From the NCBI RefSeq assembly GCF_000166195.2, contig NZ_CM001403.1, forward strand, positions 2,064,432-2,128,431: a stretch of DNA of 64,000 bases. The letters are read 5' to 3'. Within the stretch, counting starts at the first letter, position 1; each line of letters opens with the position of its first letter. Under the pieces are notes generated by a model, which ran no database searches, was not told where the DNA came from, and saw nothing but the letters and a program-made list of their open reading frames with translations. Position numbers and translations under genes: made by a program. This document shows positions 9,880 through 18,876 of this stretch, in pieces. The stretch is from Mucilaginibacter paludis DSM 18603. GTDB taxonomy: Bacteria; Bacteroidota; Bacteroidia; Sphingobacteriales; Sphingobacteriaceae.

Positions 9880-11736
9880 TTATTTGACTTCTTCTTTAGT
9901 TTTTTGTTTGTAGTAATTTTGCATAATGTAAAAGGCTTTCTTTTTGTTGCCCTTATCATCATAAAGCCCTTTACGGTTCCAGCCTTCCTGGTACACCGGG
10001 TTATTGCGCTTTGGCGAGCGGAAATCGGCCAGCACCCATGGCGACAGGCCCACAAAATTATCGGGCATTCGTTTCAGCATATCTACCTGCTCTTTAAAGT
10101 ACCATTCCTGGAACTCTTCGCTAAAGCGGCTCAACGAGTCGGCATGAAATCCGGCTTTAGCCCCGGCACCGGTTTCGCTTATAAACAAGGGTTTATTATA
10201 CGGCGTGCTCCAGTTAGTGGTGCGGCACTTATCGGGCAGGCCGCCGTACCAGCCTAAGTATTCGTTAAAGGCTACCAGGTCGACAAACTGGCCCAGCGGA
10301 TCGTCAACTATATTCTGATCTTTAAGGGCGCTGTAGTTAACCTCGAGCGCGGCAGATACCAGCCTTGTACTATCCAACTGTTTGGCTTTGGTGATCAGGC
10401 TATGCATAAAATCGGTACGGGTGGCACTTATTGGAGTTTCGTTGCCTACAGACCAGATGATAATACTGGCCCGGTTATGATCGCGGGTGATCATTTCGTT
10501 AAGCTGTGCCTTCGCTTTGCTTAACACTTCGGCACTGCCAAAATTTATCGTCCAGTAAACCGGAATTTCCGACCATACCAATATGCCCAGCGAATCGGCC
10601 ATGCGGGTCATCTTTTCGTCGTGCGGGTAATGCGCCAGGCGTACCATGTTGCAACCCAGCTGGCGTGCCTGGCCCAACAGTTGCGCAGCATCTTGTTGGG
10701 TATAGGCGCGCCTAACATCCTGCGGTATTTCGCCGTGGATGCATATTCCGCGCATAAATAAGGGTTTGCCGTTTAACAAAAGCTTTTTACCGTAAGCCTC
10801 AATGGTTCTGAAGCCTATTTCATCTTCGGTTTTGTCGGTACCCGCGCTTATAACAACCCGGTAAAGTTTAGGTGCCTGCGGGCTCCATAGCCTCACCTGC
10901 CCGGGTAATTTAAAACTAAGCGGAATAATGGAGTCGGTAGTTGTAAACTGCTTTGTTAATTTGAGTTCGGGTATGCTTACGCTGATGGTTTGTGCCGACG
11001 AAGGCTGATGATCCAATTTTACCCAGCCCTCTACCTCGGGTTGTTTTGCCGGAATTGCACCCCCATGAGGTTTTTTAAGCTGCACCATAAAATCGCGGAT
11101 AAAGGTGTTAGGCACCTCAACCAGTTCCACATCGCGGGTAATGCCGCCATAGTTCCACCAGTCCGTATTTAAAGTAGGTACCTCATCGGCGTAACGTTTG
11201 TTATCCACCTTAACTACTAAAAAGTTACCTGTATCTTTCAATAAAGCCGCAGGCAACTCAAAATTAAATGGTGTAAAGCCACCTTTGTGCATGCCTAATT
11301 TCTTCCCGTTCAGGTAAACATCAGCGCGGTAGTTTACAGCTCCAAAATAGAGATAGTATTTATTACCGCTATCCTGCTTTTTATAATCAAATGTTTTTTG
11401 ATACCAGATGGTGCCCTCATAAAATACAAACTCAGGCTTTTGATGGTTCCAATCGCCGGGAACTTCGATAGTGTATTTGTCGTTATAACCGTGTTCTTTT
11501 TTCGCAGTTTTATTGGCCGGGATCCCCGTATTCCAATAAGCATCGCCATTATCCTCCTTAAGTTCTTTATACCTGTAATCGTAAAAACCGGTTTCGTAGG
11601 GGTCAACAATATAGTGCCACTTACCATTAAGGCTTAATGTTTTGCGGTGTTTAATATTTGTAATTAAATTGTCCTGTGCTTTAATGCTGCCTGTTAACAA
11701 CAACAGCAGCACTAAGGTAAATATGCTTCTCTTCAT
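9880..11736 (-). CDS. GH2 beta-glucuronidase (NxKG type), secreted
   Basis: About 618 residues, starting at MKRSIFTLVLL, whose ATG lies one base after the stop of the preceding gene. A longer reading from 11754 would overlap that gene. The domains run signal peptide, GH2 sugar-binding domain, Ig-like domain and TIM barrel. The acid/base Glu is in WSVGNET (about 433) and the nucleophile in LFISETGAGA (about 521). After the nucleophile lies GWNRKGLYDDKG, an N-x-K-G motif which in this family contacts the carboxylate and separates beta-glucuronidases from beta-galactosidases (compare the NKKG of E. coli UidA). It should remove terminal GlcA from galactan side chains. It forms a tight block with the GH43_24-like gene before it and the GH35 gene after it. 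Confidence 0.88.
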   Translation of the reverse strand: MKRSIFTLVLLLLLTGSIKAQDNLITNIKHRKTLSLNGKWHYIVDPYETGFYDYRYKELKEDNGDAYWNTGIPANKTAKKEHGYNDKYTIEVPGDWNHQKPEFVFYEGTIWYQKTFDYKKQDSGNKYYLYFGAVNYRADVYLNGKKLGMHKGGFTPFNFELPAALLKDTGNFLVVKVDNKRYADEVPTLNTDWWNYGGITRDVELVEVPNTFIRDFMVQLKKPHGGAIPAKQPEVEGWVKLDHQPSSAQTISVSIPELKLTKQFTTTDSIIPLSFKLPGQVRLWSPQAPKLYRVVISAGTDKTEDEIGFRTIEAYGKKLLLNGKPLFMRGICIHGEIPQDVRRAYTQQDAAQLLGQARQLGCNMVRLAHYPHDEKMTRMADSLGILVWSEIPVYWTINFGSAEVLSKAKAQLNEMITRDHNRASIIIWSVGNETPISATRTDFMHSLITKAKQLDSTRLVSAALEVNYSALKDQNIVDDPLGQFVDLVAFNEYLGWYGGLPDKCRTTNWSTPYNKPLFISETGAGAKAGFHADSLSRFSEEFQEWYFKEQVDMLKRMPDNFVGLSPWVLADFRSPKRNNPVYQEGWNRKGLYDDKGNKKKAFYIMQNYYKQKTKEEVK

Positions 11737-11737
11737 T

Positions 11738-12871
11738 TTACTTTTCTTTATCAAAAACCTTCAGGTCCCAGTTATCAAACCAACTGATCTCCATATCGTC
11801 GCCCTTAAAAGTTATGGGGAGCCATAGGTATCGCCCATCGATAGCATTTTTGGGGGTCCATTTATCGGCCATAAAAATAAAGGCATCCTTTTTACCGGCT
11901 ACCGGCAAAATATAGGTACTCTGGCCGCCAAAGGTAATTTCGGCACCTTTACCTTTGCATGGATTACCATGATAGGTCCAGAGGCCATAAATGGATTTGG
12001 CCGTAAACCAACGCGCCGGATTAGGCGCCCAGCCTGTAGTACCCGAGCCAATAAGGTAATAAATGCCGTTGTGCTTAAAAATAGCCGGAGCCTCGGTTTG
12101 GTGGCCGGCATATACACGTGCAAATTTGCCCGTATGGCCAGTGTAGGTATCGTTTAACTCCGCAACATCAAGGGTAAAGTTTTCTTCAGCCGAAAATATA
12201 TGGTAAGCTTTGCCATCATCATCAACAAATACATTCATATCCCTTGCCATTTGCCCGCCAGGCACATCCCGGCAAAAAAAACCTTCGCTCTTGTTTTTTG
12301 GTTGTGCACAGTTAACGGTATCGGCATCCGGCGTTCCGGGTGGGTAATAGGGCATAAAACCTGCGTTGGGGCGATAGCTGCGTATAAACGTGTAGGGCCC
12401 TGTAACCTTATCACTTGTGGCTACCCCTGCACGGGCCGCCTTATAACTTTGCCCTAACAGCTCCAGGTGAAACCACATCACATATTTTTTTGTCTTTTTA
12501 TTGTACACAACCTTTGGCCGCTCCAATATGCAACCTTTTGCAATGTCGCTGGTGGTATCGGTTGATACAGCAAGCGCTATGCCCTGGTCTTTCCAGTTAT
12601 ACAGATCTTTTGACGAGTAGCAATGTACACCTACCATGGCCCTGTTACCTGCGCCGCCCGCAATTTTATGTTCGCCAAACCAATAGTAAGTGCCTTTTTG
12701 GTAAAGCAAACCGCCACCATGCGCGTTAATGTGTACGCCTTTATCATCAGGCCAAAGCTGGCCCGGGCTAAATTGCTTTTGCTGTGCCATTACAGAACAG
12801 TTGAATAAGGCTAACAGTGCAAAGGCCGCCGTTTTTGCCAAAATTGTGTTTTTACAGAACAATGTTATCAT
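11738..12871 (-). CDS. GH43 subfamily 24-like exo-beta-1,3-galactanase
   Basis: A 377-residue secreted five-bladed propeller. Characteristic segments are HINAHGGGLLYQKGTYYWFG, ILERPKVVYN, KYVMWFHLE, EAPAIFKHNGIYYLIGS, TGWAPNPARWF and DGRYLWLPI. They align by eye with the fungal and clostridial exo-beta-1,3-galactanases Pc1,3Gal43A and Ct1,3Gal43A. In that subfamily a Gln replaces the usual GH43 catalytic-base Asp, and a matching Gln is visible in TFGGQSTYIL. The acid Glu is probably the one in LERPKVV or a nearby conserved Glu. Such enzymes cut the beta-1,3-galactan backbone from the non-reducing end and bypass side chains. Its neighbours, 12 bases before and 1 base after, are glucuronidase-type enzymes. 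Confidence 0.85.
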   Translation of the reverse strand: MITLFCKNTILAKTAAFALLALFNCSVMAQQKQFSPGQLWPDDKGVHINAHGGGLLYQKGTYYWFGEHKIAGGAGNRAMVGVHCYSSKDLYNWKDQGIALAVSTDTTSDIAKGCILERPKVVYNKKTKKYVMWFHLELLGQSYKAARAGVATSDKVTGPYTFIRSYRPNAGFMPYYPPGTPDADTVNCAQPKNKSEGFFCRDVPGGQMARDMNVFVDDDGKAYHIFSAEENFTLDVAELNDTYTGHTGKFARVYAGHQTEAPAIFKHNGIYYLIGSGTTGWAPNPARWFTAKSIYGLWTYHGNPCKGKGAEITFGGQSTYILPVAGKKDAFIFMADKWTPKNAIDGRYLWLPITFKGDDMEISWFDNWDLKVFDKEK

Positions 12872-12883
12872 TATTGAGATTGA

Positions 12884-14119
12884 TTAGTTTGATTTAATAT
12901 CCAGTGCGTGATCGGCTGTCGCATCCTTCCCGCTCCATACTTTAACCGATGTCCAGGGTAAGGCGGGGGTGCTCCAAAATTCGTCGGTAGCGGGCAGGCC
13001 CAGGGGCAGAAAGATCTCGCTGCAGATATATAAACTGCCGGTAGTAATATAAAAATCGGCCAGGCCGGGCTGTTTACCATATAAGCCAATATTAAGCCAG
13101 CCAGCACTATTGAAGGTAGATGGCGACTCCAGCGTTTTTTTGATCACTGCGGTTAACGCGCAACGTACCTGCGCCGGTGGCAAAGTTGAAGGCAATTGTT
13201 GTGTATAAGCCATATTGGCCAGGTGATGGAACACGCCCGCCCGGTATACTATAGACCGGCCTGTTGCCGGGTAGCTGCCATCGGTATTAATTAACCGTTC
13301 CAGAATTTCGGCGTAACGCTGGCCTATTTTTTTTACCTGTTCGGCATCTTTAAGATAAGTTTTCTTTTTTTCGCCCTGAATACGCAGTATCACATCAAGA
13401 CTGGGCTGTATCACGATGCTGTTATAATAATCGAAATGAAAGTCCATCCCGTCGGAATACATACCATCGCCAACGTACCAGTGTTTGGTAAATTCGCGGA
13501 TACCATAATCGGTGCGTAAAGCATCGTAACCCAAATCATATTTGCAAAAAAAGGCTTCTATCATCCCGCTAAACAATAGCCAATTGCTGTAAACGGGTAC
13601 CGTATTACGGGTTAACTTCAGCGCATCAATAAGTTGTTGCTTAACCTGGCTATCCAAATGCTCCCACAACCAGGGGCACCTGATTAGCCCCAGGGCAACA
13701 AATGATGCATCAACAAGCGGCTGCGCGCCATGCCATTGCAGATAATCCGCCGCGTTCGGGTTAACCGAATTGGCTATCGCTTTAAGCGCCCATTCCCTGT
13801 ATTGGTTACGTAATTTAACTTCATCAGCATCGCCGCCTTCAAGGTTAAGCCATGGTGCCAGCCCGCAAAGGGTGCGGCCAAATGCCTCAAGATAGGCTAC
13901 TTTTGACCGGCTTGCTTTGTTATCAATATGATCAGCCAGCTCCACGGGCATATTTTGTTTCAGCTTATCGGCGGCCAGGTTGCTCATTACCGGGCGCGCC
14001 ACTTTATCCATGTAGCTTAACCAGATTTGCCTATCGCTTATAGCGGCAGTTTTTTGGGCCAATACGCAAAGGGAAGGCAGCAGGCACAAAAACGGTAAAA
14101 TGATTCTTTTTATCCTCAT
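12884..14119 (-). CDS. DUF2264 / GH154-family glycosidase (beta-glucuronidase-like)
   Basis: A 411-residue secreted protein with a signal peptide (SLCVLAQ) and an alpha/alpha-barrel fold typical of DUF2264: LSYMDKVARPVMSNLA near the N-terminus, then FGRTLCGLAPWL, SNWLLFSGMIEAFF and WYVGDGMYSDGMDFHFDYYN. DUF2264 proteins form CAZy family GH154, in which a Bacteroides thetaiotaomicron arabinogalactan enzyme was described as a beta-glucuronidase. I rely on memory for that assignment. The gene lies 5 bases after the GH43 gene and 12 bases before the GH43_24-like gene, inside an unbroken translational cluster. It may remove GlcA where the GH2 glucuronidase cannot. Substrate is inferred from family and context. 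Confidence 0.8.
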   Translation of the reverse strand: MRIKRIILPFLCLLPSLCVLAQKTAAISDRQIWLSYMDKVARPVMSNLAADKLKQNMPVELADHIDNKASRSKVAYLEAFGRTLCGLAPWLNLEGGDADEVKLRNQYREWALKAIANSVNPNAADYLQWHGAQPLVDASFVALGLIRCPWLWEHLDSQVKQQLIDALKLTRNTVPVYSNWLLFSGMIEAFFCKYDLGYDALRTDYGIREFTKHWYVGDGMYSDGMDFHFDYYNSIVIQPSLDVILRIQGEKKKTYLKDAEQVKKIGQRYAEILERLINTDGSYPATGRSIVYRAGVFHHLANMAYTQQLPSTLPPAQVRCALTAVIKKTLESPSTFNSAGWLNIGLYGKQPGLADFYITTGSLYICSEIFLPLGLPATDEFWSTPALPWTSVKVWSGKDATADHALDIKSN

Positions 14120-14124
14120 CCGGG

Positions 14125-15138
14125 CTATTTAATTTTAACAGGTTTAATTTTTCTGAAAACATCTACAGGCAAAATATGGCCATCGGCATCAAAATACATG
14201 GCCGAAATGCATGTTTCCCTGTTGTAGCCATCGCCACCCGGTATTTTAAACCGGTGATAGGCAATATACCATTCGTCCGTACCGGGAACTTTCACTACCG
14301 AGTGGTGCCCCGCACCTTTAACCGCGCCCTTACCTTTAAGAACCGGGTAACCAACTGCTTTGGTAAACGGCCCGAGCGGCGATGTTGAAGTGGCATACGC
14401 GATAGAGTAACGTGGATCGCGCGTATCATATTCCGACCACATCAGGTAGTAAATTCCTTTCCGTTTAATTACAAAAGGGCCTTCGTTGTAACCTGTTGGC
14501 TTAATAGAGATGATTTTTGATGTATCACAGGATACCATATCATCATTGAGCTTTACCATGTTACATTGCCCCTGCCCCCAATACAAATAGGCCGAACCAT
14601 CATCATCAACAAATACCATGGGGTCTATCATTTGCCCGCGTTTGGTACCCCTGGCTATCAAGGGCTTTTTGATTGGATCAATAAAAGGGCCGGTTGGCTT
14701 ATCGCTTACGGCCACACCGATATTTACGTTGGCGGAGTAGTAATAGTAATATTTGTTATTTTTAAAAGCGATGGTAGGCGCCCAGGCCCGCTCCTTCGCC
14801 CAGGTAATATCCTTAGGCAAATCCAGTATTACACCTTCGTTTTTCCAGTTCACCAAATTGGTTGACGACCAGCAGGTAAATTGAGTTGACAGCCAGCCCT
14901 CTGTGCCATCGGTAGTTGGATAGATATAAAACTTTTTGCCAAAAACAGCGATGTTAGGGTCGGCAAACAAACCTGGTAATGCCGGTGCAGGTGGTACGGT
15001 ATCAATAATATAGCCTTTTACCAACGCTATTTTTTTAACATCACCTATAGTGCTCACCTGAGCAGATAGTGCAAACACTGTAAATAGCGAGATGGAGACA
15101 CTTGCAAGAGTTGCTGTTATCAAGGCTGTTTTTCTCAT
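14125..15138 (-). CDS. GH43 alpha-L-arabinofuranosidase-like protein
   Basis: A 337-residue secreted five-bladed propeller with the usual GH43 acidic triad: base Asp in LFADPNIAVF, pKa-modulating Asp in QMIDPMVFVDDDG and acid Glu in GYNEGPFVIKRKG. A late His segment (GAGHHSVVKVPGTDEWYIAY) completes the site. The start codon overlaps the stop of the GH88 gene as ATGA, pointing to translational coupling. Members release arabinofuranose or, less often, xylose or galactose. In this locus removal of alpha-L-Araf from the galactan side chains is the likely job. I could not assign the subfamily by eye. Confidence 0.82.
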   Translation of the reverse strand: MRKTALITATLASVSISLFTVFALSAQVSTIGDVKKIALVKGYIIDTVPPAPALPGLFADPNIAVFGKKFYIYPTTDGTEGWLSTQFTCWSSTNLVNWKNEGVILDLPKDITWAKERAWAPTIAFKNNKYYYYYSANVNIGVAVSDKPTGPFIDPIKKPLIARGTKRGQMIDPMVFVDDDGSAYLYWGQGQCNMVKLNDDMVSCDTSKIISIKPTGYNEGPFVIKRKGIYYLMWSEYDTRDPRYSIAYATSTSPLGPFTKAVGYPVLKGKGAVKGAGHHSVVKVPGTDEWYIAYHRFKIPGGDGYNRETCISAMYFDADGHILPVDVFRKIKPVKIK

Positions 15139-16352
15139 TTCCCGGTTAAGTTTTGGTATCTGTTCAATGCCTCGATAAAATAGTAATCGGCATAAGTAAG
15201 CGGCACATCTATCTCTGTTTTGTTAGGCATATGGCCTACGCTGTGCTGCAATATAAAGCCGCCGTTGGTGCCCACTGCTGCCATATAAGGTTTAACCGAT
15301 AGGTTACGTATGATGGTTTCGGCTGTGTTGAAATACAACTGCCCGGTTTTAGCATCTGTATATTGGCACAGCTCCAAAAATGCCGATGCCATTACCGCAG
15401 CAGCAGAAGCATCGCGCAGAGCACCGGGAATGTTGGGCGCATTATAATCCCAATAAGGTATCTTGTCTTTGGGAAGATTAGGATTACTGAGTATAAAATT
15501 AGCAATATTGCGGGCCTGATCAAGGTATTTTTTATCAGCTGTTTCGCGATACATTACGGTATACCCATATAAACCCCAGGCTTGTCCGCGTGCCCATGCA
15601 GATTCATCAGCATATCCTTGCGCCGTTCGCCTTTGTTTAACCTCCCCGGTAAGCGGATCGTACACAACAACGTGATATGAGCTATAATCGGGCCTGAAGT
15701 GGTTTTTCATCGTAGTATTGGCATGCGTTACCGCGATTTTGTAAAAGCGGCTATCCCCGGTAACACGGCTTGCCCAAAACAAAAGTTCGAGGTTCATCAT
15801 ATTATCGATGATAACCAGGTACTCCGGTTTTTTAGAATCCCACGATTTGATACAGCCAACTTTAGGGTCAAAACGCGATGCTAAGGACTGAGCGCTGTTA
15901 ATGAGTATTTGCTTATACTCCGGTTTAGGTTCAAACTTTTCGGCATTGCCAAAACTACAATACATCATAAAACCTAAATCGTGCGTGGTTTTATTGTATT
16001 GCTCTTTGGCCAAAACAGCCATGATGCGGTTAGCCTCGGCAATTAAGGCCTTATCTTTAGTTTGATGGTACAGGTAAAGCAGCGTACCCGGGTAAAAGCC
16101 GCTGCACCACCAGCCCGAATTACTGGTTTCGAGCTTAGCCGAATCCGCATAGTATGTTTTAGGAAACCTGTCGGGCTTTAGCTCCTTTGCCATCAACTTA
16201 TACTGGGCAGTTGCTTTTTTATAGTCGTTATCAATAGTTTGCAACAGGTCTTTATCAGCTTTAAAGCTCCGCTTCTGTGCGTTAGCCTTGCCGAAGTTCA
16301 ATACGCCTGCAACAAAGCAGCCAGCTAATACAATTTTTACAATCGCTCGCAT
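15135..16352 (-). CDS. GH88 unsaturated glucuronyl hydrolase
   Basis: About 405 residues, starting at MRAIVKIVLAGCFVAG, a clear signal peptide. Reading on to 16622 adds 90 residues encoded entirely by a dispersed repeat and should be ignored. The alpha6/alpha6 barrel carries the GH88 signatures THDLGFMMYCSFG and VIIDNMMNLELLFWAS, which supply the two catalytic Asp residues, plus GYADESAWARGQAWG and SVGHMPNKTEIDVPLTYADY. The enzyme hydrates the 4,5-double bond of the unsaturated uronate left by a lyase and so releases it. It directly follows the BNR_4 gene, and this pairing suggests the propeller acts as a lyase. The GGAGGGG ahead of the start codon comes from the repeat. Confidence 0.88.
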   Translation of the reverse strand: MRAIVKIVLAGCFVAGVLNFGKANAQKRSFKADKDLLQTIDNDYKKATAQYKLMAKELKPDRFPKTYYADSAKLETSNSGWWCSGFYPGTLLYLYHQTKDKALIAEANRIMAVLAKEQYNKTTHDLGFMMYCSFGNAEKFEPKPEYKQILINSAQSLASRFDPKVGCIKSWDSKKPEYLVIIDNMMNLELLFWASRVTGDSRFYKIAVTHANTTMKNHFRPDYSSYHVVVYDPLTGEVKQRRTAQGYADESAWARGQAWGLYGYTVMYRETADKKYLDQARNIANFILSNPNLPKDKIPYWDYNAPNIPGALRDASAAAVMASAFLELCQYTDAKTGQLYFNTAETIIRNLSVKPYMAAVGTNGGFILQHSVGHMPNKTEIDVPLTYADYYFIEALNRYQNLTGK

Positions 16353-16354
16353 AA

Positions 16355-16620
16355 AACACACCCCTCCGCCCCTCTCAAGAGGGGAATCGCACAGGCCGCC
16401 GCTTTTATTCATGTATCTAATTGATAATGAGTGACTTTTTAGCTCCCCTCTTGAGAGGGGGTGGGCTGGAATGTGCGGCTGTGGGGTGTGTTTCGCCGTG
16501 CGACGAACTCTGCAACACGATGTTAAACTGTTTAATTTGATAGCGTTGCCGCCCCTCTCAAGCGGGGAATCACCCAGGCCACCGCTTGCCTTGTATATTG
16601 CATTGATAATGAGTGTTACC
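16355..16620. repeat. Dispersed palindromic repeat, copy 2 with a partial third unit
   Basis: A full unit (about 16355-16520) runs from ACACACCCCTCCGCCCCTCT to CGTGCGACGAACTCTGCA. It contains CCCCTCTCAAGAGGGG (16368-16384) and its inverted counterpart CTCCCCTCTTGAGAGGGG near 16443-16460. A second, partial unit (16550-16620) repeats GCCCCTCTCAAGCGGGGAAT, CCAGGCCACCGCTT and GCATTGATAATGAGTG. It fills nearly the whole gap between the BNR_4 and GH88 genes and matches the element at 1-150. On the minus strand it is open in one frame into the GH88 gene, giving the SPLERGG peptides twice. No transposase is present. Confidence 0.88.
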
Positions 16621-16648
16621 ATTTAATAATTATTCTGTTCATATTAAT

Positions 16649-17965
16649 TTAAGGATGCCATTCTAACACCTGCACAGGCTCCGGCGGGTTGTTGGCTTGG
16701 CCTTCGCCATCTATCTGTACAACCTTTTGTACAAACAGGTTCAGTACATGTTTTTGCGCCCACAAACCCGTATCATAGCTCGGCTCCCAGGCTCCTACCG
16801 AAAACGATGTGAGGTTACTTACCTTCCAAATATTTTGCTCAAGATCTTGATTGATCGCTATAGAAACCTTGTCACCGCGTTCTTCATCCCTGAAAATAAA
16901 TGCAGCAGCCTGTTTTTCACCGTTACGCCAGGCAATAATTTGCGGCCTTGATACCGGGATACTTTTTGTGCCGCCCCCACTCAAACTAAAGGAAGTACTG
17001 CGGAAACCCAGATCGCGTGTTTTCCAGTCCTTGCCGTTAAAATAAACTAAGTGATATTGTGGAACCGTTTGCCCGGCTTCGCGCCAATAAGTTGCAATGT
17101 AAGGATTACCTGCAGCGTCGGCAAACATGGATGTTTGATTAATCAGTTCGCTGCGTTGCGGTATTTTGGAGGCATATTCGGCCGTTGCGGCAGTAATAGG
17201 CAGTGTATATTGCTGCCCGCTAAGCTTCTGCCAGGTTAAGCCACCATCTTTTGAGCAGGCATAACACAGATCGTGATTGCTTGCTACATCGGGGCTTTCG
17301 CGCCATACCCACGAAAGGTGAATATAACCGCGCCCATCAATAGCCATTTGCCAGTAGGCATTGCGCTTGCCTTCGCCATCAATCATACCATCCTGTACCT
17401 GTACCCAACTTTTTTGTTTTACACTGTAACGGTTAAGCATCAAGTTACCGTTGCCTGATGCGCCGTCGCGGTATAAGAATAACAGATCGCCATCGGGTAG
17501 TTTATAAAATTCGGGGTAGCTTACTTTTCCTTCCTTTTTGCCGGTCATGCTTATTTTTGCCGTCATACTTAAACTCCCGGGCTCCGTACTCCTGGCATAG
17601 TTTAAAGCGTTGTTATGTTGCCCCCAAGCTAAATGCAGGTAGCCCTCGCCATCAACTATGATGCTGATTGATTTATGCGCATCGGTAGCATCACCTTTAA
17701 ACGCTGTTCGTAAGGTTTGCCACACTTTACTTCCGGATTTACGTTTGGCAAGTACCACATACTGGTTGTTATCATAATAAGCCGCGTACTGCTGCCCTTT
17801 AAAGGTAAATAAGGAGTTTTTGCGAAAGATAACCGCATTGACCGAGTTATTTGCCCAGCCGTTTTGGGCTATGGTAACCATGCTGGCATCTTGTGCAAAC
17901 ACAACTGCCCTGTTGCAAATTAGCATGCCCAGCAACATACTATATTTAAAAAAACTCCTCTTCAT
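16649..17965 (-). CDS. BNR_4 seven-bladed propeller, GH145/PL42-like
   Basis: About 438 residues, starting at MKRSFFKYSMLLG (ATG at 17965; a TTG lies two codons upstream). After the signal peptide come propeller blades with repeats such as DGEGYLHLAWGQHNN, DGRGYIHLSWVWRESPD and DAAGNPYIATYW. Catalytic-type residues seen in this fold are the His of WGQHNNALNYARS and the Asn-His of SNHDLCYA. BNR_4 propellers include the B. thetaiotaomicron GH145 enzyme and the PL42 lyases, both acting on the L-Rha-alpha-1,4-GlcA caps of arabinogalactan protein and gum arabic. Ulvan lyases share the fold, so the assignment rests partly on the locus. It lies 43 bases after the GH16 gene. The GH88 gene downstream favours lyase chemistry. 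Confidence 0.72.
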   Translation of the reverse strand: MKRSFFKYSMLLGMLICNRAVVFAQDASMVTIAQNGWANNSVNAVIFRKNSLFTFKGQQYAAYYDNNQYVVLAKRKSGSKVWQTLRTAFKGDATDAHKSISIIVDGEGYLHLAWGQHNNALNYARSTEPGSLSMTAKISMTGKKEGKVSYPEFYKLPDGDLLFLYRDGASGNGNLMLNRYSVKQKSWVQVQDGMIDGEGKRNAYWQMAIDGRGYIHLSWVWRESPDVASNHDLCYACSKDGGLTWQKLSGQQYTLPITAATAEYASKIPQRSELINQTSMFADAAGNPYIATYWREAGQTVPQYHLVYFNGKDWKTRDLGFRSTSFSLSGGGTKSIPVSRPQIIAWRNGEKQAAAFIFRDEERGDKVSIAINQDLEQNIWKVSNLTSFSVGAWEPSYDTGLWAQKHVLNLFVQKVVQIDGEGQANNPPEPVQVLEWHP

Positions 17966-18008
17966 ATCCAATCTAAAGTATGCTTAAAATCAACTATTCG
18001 CCGCAATT

Positions 18009-18851
18009 TTATTGATAAACGCGTACATAGTCTATCTCAAAACGGCGTGGAAATTTAGTTAGGGACGGATCGCCACCATTATCGCCGCCCAAAGCCAGGT
18101 TTAGCAATAAATATTGAGGCTGGTTAAACGGGTTGCTACCGTCCGCGTTCACCAGGTCCTTCAGATCAACATGGTTCATCAGGAAATCATCTACATACAG
18201 GCTGATCCCTTTTTCGTCCCAATCCATGCGCCAGATATGGAATTTACTCGCCCATTTTTTATCTGTAAATTCACTGATGGGCTTCGAGTTGCTATACCAT
18301 TTGGCCTTGTAGCGGACGGCGGTTCCACAAGCTATATTGGCTAACAACTTCTTTTTATAATATTCCATCATATCGATCTCGCCACTTGACGGCCATTCGC
18401 CCGATACGCCCAAAGCCCAAAAGGCGGGCCATAAGCCCGCGCTCGTATCAATTTTGGCACGCATCACAAAGCGTCCGTATTTCCAACTATGTAAACCGGC
18501 GGTGTTGATGCTGGAAGACGTGTAGTCAATAAAAGACCTGCTATTTCTCCAGTTATCGCTTTGCGCACTGTAGTTTGGATTTGGCAGATGCTCCTTCCGC
18601 GCCTCGATAACCAACAAGCCTTTACGACACCAGGCATTTTGCTGCTGGTACCATTGCAGCTCGTTGTTACGTACAAAGCCATTTTCAAATTTCCAGTTAG
18701 CCGCATTGGGTGGGCCGTTGCGGTTAAATTCGTCGGCCCAAACCAATTTATACACTTTGGGCGTGTCGGTAGGTGGCGTGGCTTTTTTAGCATACGCTGA
18801 TAACGACACACAGGCTAACATAAGGCAATTGAAGTAGATATTGAGTTTCAT
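18009..18851 (-). CDS. GH16 endo-glycanase, candidate endo-beta-1,3-galactanase
   Basis: A 280-residue secreted beta-jelly roll. The catalytic motif SSGEIDMMEYY gives nucleophile Glu158, Asp160 and acid/base Glu163, the E-x-D-x-x-E form of laminarinase-like GH16 (subfamily 3 type). Other landmarks are KLVWADEFN near the N-terminus, GRFVMRAKI, GLWPAFWALG and the C-terminal FEIDYVRVYQ. A GH16_3 surface endo-galactanase starts arabinogalactan breakdown in B. thetaiotaomicron. Being the first enzyme after SusC/SusD, this gene is the best candidate for that role. No lipobox cysteine follows the signal peptide, so surface anchoring is not evident. A beta-1,3-glucanase remains possible on sequence alone. 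Confidence 0.85.
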   Translation of the reverse strand: MKLNIYFNCLMLACVSLSAYAKKATPPTDTPKVYKLVWADEFNRNGPPNAANWKFENGFVRNNELQWYQQQNAWCRKGLLVIEARKEHLPNPNYSAQSDNWRNSRSFIDYTSSSINTAGLHSWKYGRFVMRAKIDTSAGLWPAFWALGVSGEWPSSGEIDMMEYYKKKLLANIACGTAVRYKAKWYSNSKPISEFTDKKWASKFHIWRMDWDEKGISLYVDDFLMNHVDLKDLVNADGSNPFNQPQYLLLNLALGGDNGGDPSLTKFPRRFEIDYVRVYQ

Positions 18852-18876
18852 GCGGTTTGTTTATTGATTATTAAGT

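Noticed and set aside
16353..16622. A 90-residue N-terminal extension of the GH88 protein
   Set aside because: It is encoded entirely by the dispersed repeat, while a proper signal peptide starts at the ATG at 16352.
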